Shown here: positions 57,897 through 59,192 of the stretch, in pieces | How the letters are laid out: the number at the start of each line of letters is the position of its first letter | How positions within the stretch are numbered: position 1 is the stretch's first letter | DNA from: Hydrogenophaga sp. | GTDB taxonomy: Bacteria; Pseudomonadota; Gammaproteobacteria; Burkholderiales; Burkholderiaceae_C | DNA length: 59,192 bases | Reading direction: 5' to 3' | Assembly: GCA_030682835.1 (NCBI GenBank) | Contig: JAUXNG010000096.1 | Location: forward strand, 1 to 59,192 | Translations under genes and position numbers: made by a program | Notes under the pieces: generated by a model | What the model was told of the DNA's origin: nothing | Database searches by the model: none | The model's input: the letters and a program-made list of their open reading frames with translations, nothing else

Positions 57897-57900
57897 GCCT

Positions 57901-58300
57901 GGAAAATATTTCTAGGGTTTTCCCTGAAATCTGCGATAATCAAAGGCTGCGCAGGAAACTGCGCTGATTTGTGCATCTGCCTCACACTCAAGAGTCCTGA
58001 TGCCGTCCGGTGGTAACGGCCCGACAGCCCGCACCCCATATCCGACGGCCACGACCATGACAGCCACCTGCCGCCGGCAGGTCTTCATGGTCGATGTTTA
58101 TCTCCAGGGCCCATGCGCCAGCCTCTGCCGGATTTCGTATCCGTCACGCTTTGCGCTTCGTTTGATGGTTGATGTTTTTGCCAACCACGAATGAAGCAGC
58201 GCTGACCCTGCGGCTCCGGCTTTTGCCCGGCTGCCCGCAACCAGTTCCCGCTTTGCTCGATCACGTGCGCGCCATTTTTTTGCGCACAGGATGATGGAAC
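57901..58300 (+). other. Long structured leader of the DEAD-box helicase gene
   Basis: A 400-base stretch with no credible gene. A GATAAT at 57935-57940 could be the -10 element and would start RNA near 57947. The RNA would begin with a hairpin GCGCAG-GAAA-CTGCGC (57949-57964), a GNRA-type tetraloop. A two-part hairpin follows (58052-58093: CGACCATGA / TCATGGTCG outside, ACCTGCC / GGCAGGT inside). Just before the start, GTGCGC / GCGCAC (58265-58287) encloses a T-rich loop and borders the ribosome-binding region. GGAAAA / TTTTCC at 57901-57923 is a possible weak pit terminator. Confidence 0.6.
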
Positions 58301-59192
58301 ATGAACGATTCTCAAGATTTCTCTGATAACACACGCGACGACTTTTCGCCTGCGCAAGACAGCTTCATCGCCGAAGTGGCTGAAGTGCTCACCGAGGCCG
58401 CTGCCGACGCCGCGCCCGTGGTCACCGAGCCCAACGGCTTCGAGCTGCTGGGCCTGGCGCCCGAGCTGGTGCAGGCCTGTGCCGACCTCGGCTACCTGCA
58501 GCCCACCACGGTGCAGAGCAACGTGGTGCCCAAGGCCCTGATCAGCGAAGGCGAAGCCCGCTACGCCGACCTGATGGTGTCCAGCCAGACCGGCAGCGGC
58601 AAGACCGCCGCCTTCCTGCTGCCCGTGCTGCACACGCTGCTGCAACAGCAGCAGCAGGCCGAGGCCAAGGAACGTGCCGACTTCGAGCAAGCCACGGCAG
58701 ATGCCCTGGCCCGTGGCGAAGCCGCGCCCAAGCGCCCCAAGCGCAAGGACCCGACCAGCGCCCGCAACTTCAAGGCCGCCACGCCCGGCGCCCTGATCCT
58801 GTGCCCCACGCGCGAACTCGCGCAGCAGGTGGCCAACGACGCCATTGACCTCGTGCGCCACTGCCGTGGCCTGCGCGTGGCCAACGTGGTGGGTGGCATG
58901 CCTTACCAGCTGCAGATCGCCAAGCTGCAGAACGCCGACCTCGTGGTGGCCACGCCCGGCCGCCTGCTGGACCTGCAGCGTTCGCAGCAGCTCAAGCTCG
59001 ACCAGGTGCAGTTCCTCGTGGTCGACGAAGCCGACCGCATGCTCGACCTGGGCTTCTCCGACGACCTGGCCGAAGTCAACGACCTCACCAGCCAGCGCCG
59101 CCAGACCATGATGTTCAGCGCCACCTTTGCGCCGCGCATCCAGCAGCTCGCCATGCGCGTGATGCACGACGGTGGCAAGCACGTGCAGAAGA
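58301..59192 (+). CDS. DEAD-box ATP-dependent RNA helicase, N-terminal part
   Basis: The first 297 residues of a DEAD-box helicase, cut by the window end. After an acidic tail (1-45) come the Q-motif region (FELLGLAPELVQACADLGY, LQPTTVQSNVV), Walker A SSQTGSGKTAAFLL, PTRELAQQV, TPGRLLDL, VVDEADRMLD and SATF. A Lys/Arg-containing insertion (about 112-160, KERADFEQATADALARGE) between Walker A and PTRELA is unusual for RhlE-type helicases. Function: unwinding RNA in ribosome assembly or decay. It follows a 400-base leader. Confidence 0.93.
   Translation, partial: MNDSQDFSDNTRDDFSPAQDSFIAEVAEVLTEAAADAAPVVTEPNGFELLGLAPELVQACADLGYLQPTTVQSNVVPKALISEGEARYADLMVSSQTGSGKTAAFLLPVLHTLLQQQQQAEAKERADFEQATADALARGEAAPKRPKRKDPTSARNFKAATPGALILCPTRELAQQVANDAIDLVRHCRGLRVANVVGGMPYQLQIAKLQNADLVVATPGRLLDLQRSQQLKLDQVQFLVVDEADRMLDLGFSDDLAEVNDLTSQRRQTMMFSATFAPRIQQLAMRVMHDGGKHVQK

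Noticed and set aside
58000..58194. A 64-residue reading frame in the helicase leader
   Set aside because: No ribosome-binding site, no recognisable protein, and it lies over a predicted RNA hairpin. Treated as leader.

Overview
The window is ordinary chromosome of a GC-rich betaproteobacterium. Gene content and order (folC-dedD-cvpA-purF-metZ-gltX, rpsP-rimM-trmD-rplS, pcm and tolC together, a CobD/CbiB-like gene beside rsgA, the long type of ArgG) point to Burkholderiales, most likely Comamonadaceae (Hydrogenophaga/Acidovorax-like). The genus cannot be fixed from the sequence alone. No phage, insertion sequence, CRISPR array, rRNA gene or biosynthetic cluster was seen.

Layout. 1-6.1 kb: prfB (cut by the window start, with its programmed frameshift site), an alpha/beta hydrolase, an AMP-forming acyl-CoA synthetase, an OmpA-like lipoprotein, a Tas-type aldo/keto reductase and a YbaK deacylase. 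6.1-12.2 kb: plsY, a Rid protein, a retropepsin-like protease, yajQ, murB, argG, ppnP and an ArsC/Spx-like protein; a 102-nt structured element lies in two inverted copies between murB and argG. 12.3-19.1 kb: folC, SPOR/dedD, cvpA, purF, metZ, gltX. 19.2-19.6 kb: tRNA-Ala, tRNA-Glu, tRNA-Asp and a strong terminator. 19.7-22.7 kb: an alkylation-repair pair (Ada/AlkA fusion plus Ogt, overlapping by 4 nt) and a DMT transporter. 22.8-27 kb: phosphomannomutase, a fused Kdo transferase/Kdo kinase and a glycosyltransferase, all for envelope sugars. 27-34.7 kb: a six-gene operon TetR, membrane fusion protein, RND pump, Pcm methyltransferase, rhodanese, TolC. 34.8-39.8 kb: an NhaP2-type antiporter, an unknown secreted protein, gcdH with a divergent LysR regulator, and msrA.

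39.8-46.4 kb is a zinc-homeostasis region. DUF1636 and znuABC lie on the minus strand. Zur lies on the plus strand and is followed, by 4-nt overlaps, by a LolD-like ATPase and an FtsX-like permease, then an 80-residue secreted Cys-containing protein and a DUF3299 protein. Two Zur-box-like inverted repeats sit between znuC and zur. 46.4-48.6 kb: an AEC transporter, a TM2-domain protein and a GNAT acetyltransferase. 48.6-51 kb: the rpsP-rimM-trmD-rplS group. 51-59.2 kb: a Nudix CoA pyrophosphatase, a CobD/CbiB-like membrane protein, rsgA, phhB, an M48 protease, orn, a Pit phosphate transporter and the start of a DEAD-box RNA helicase with a long structured leader.

The least conventional features are the inverted 102-nt element pair, the waaA-kdkA fusion, the Zur-linked ABC operon with its small cysteine protein, a dispersed GC-rich intergenic repeat that appears to supply the ybaK start, and the long helicase leader.
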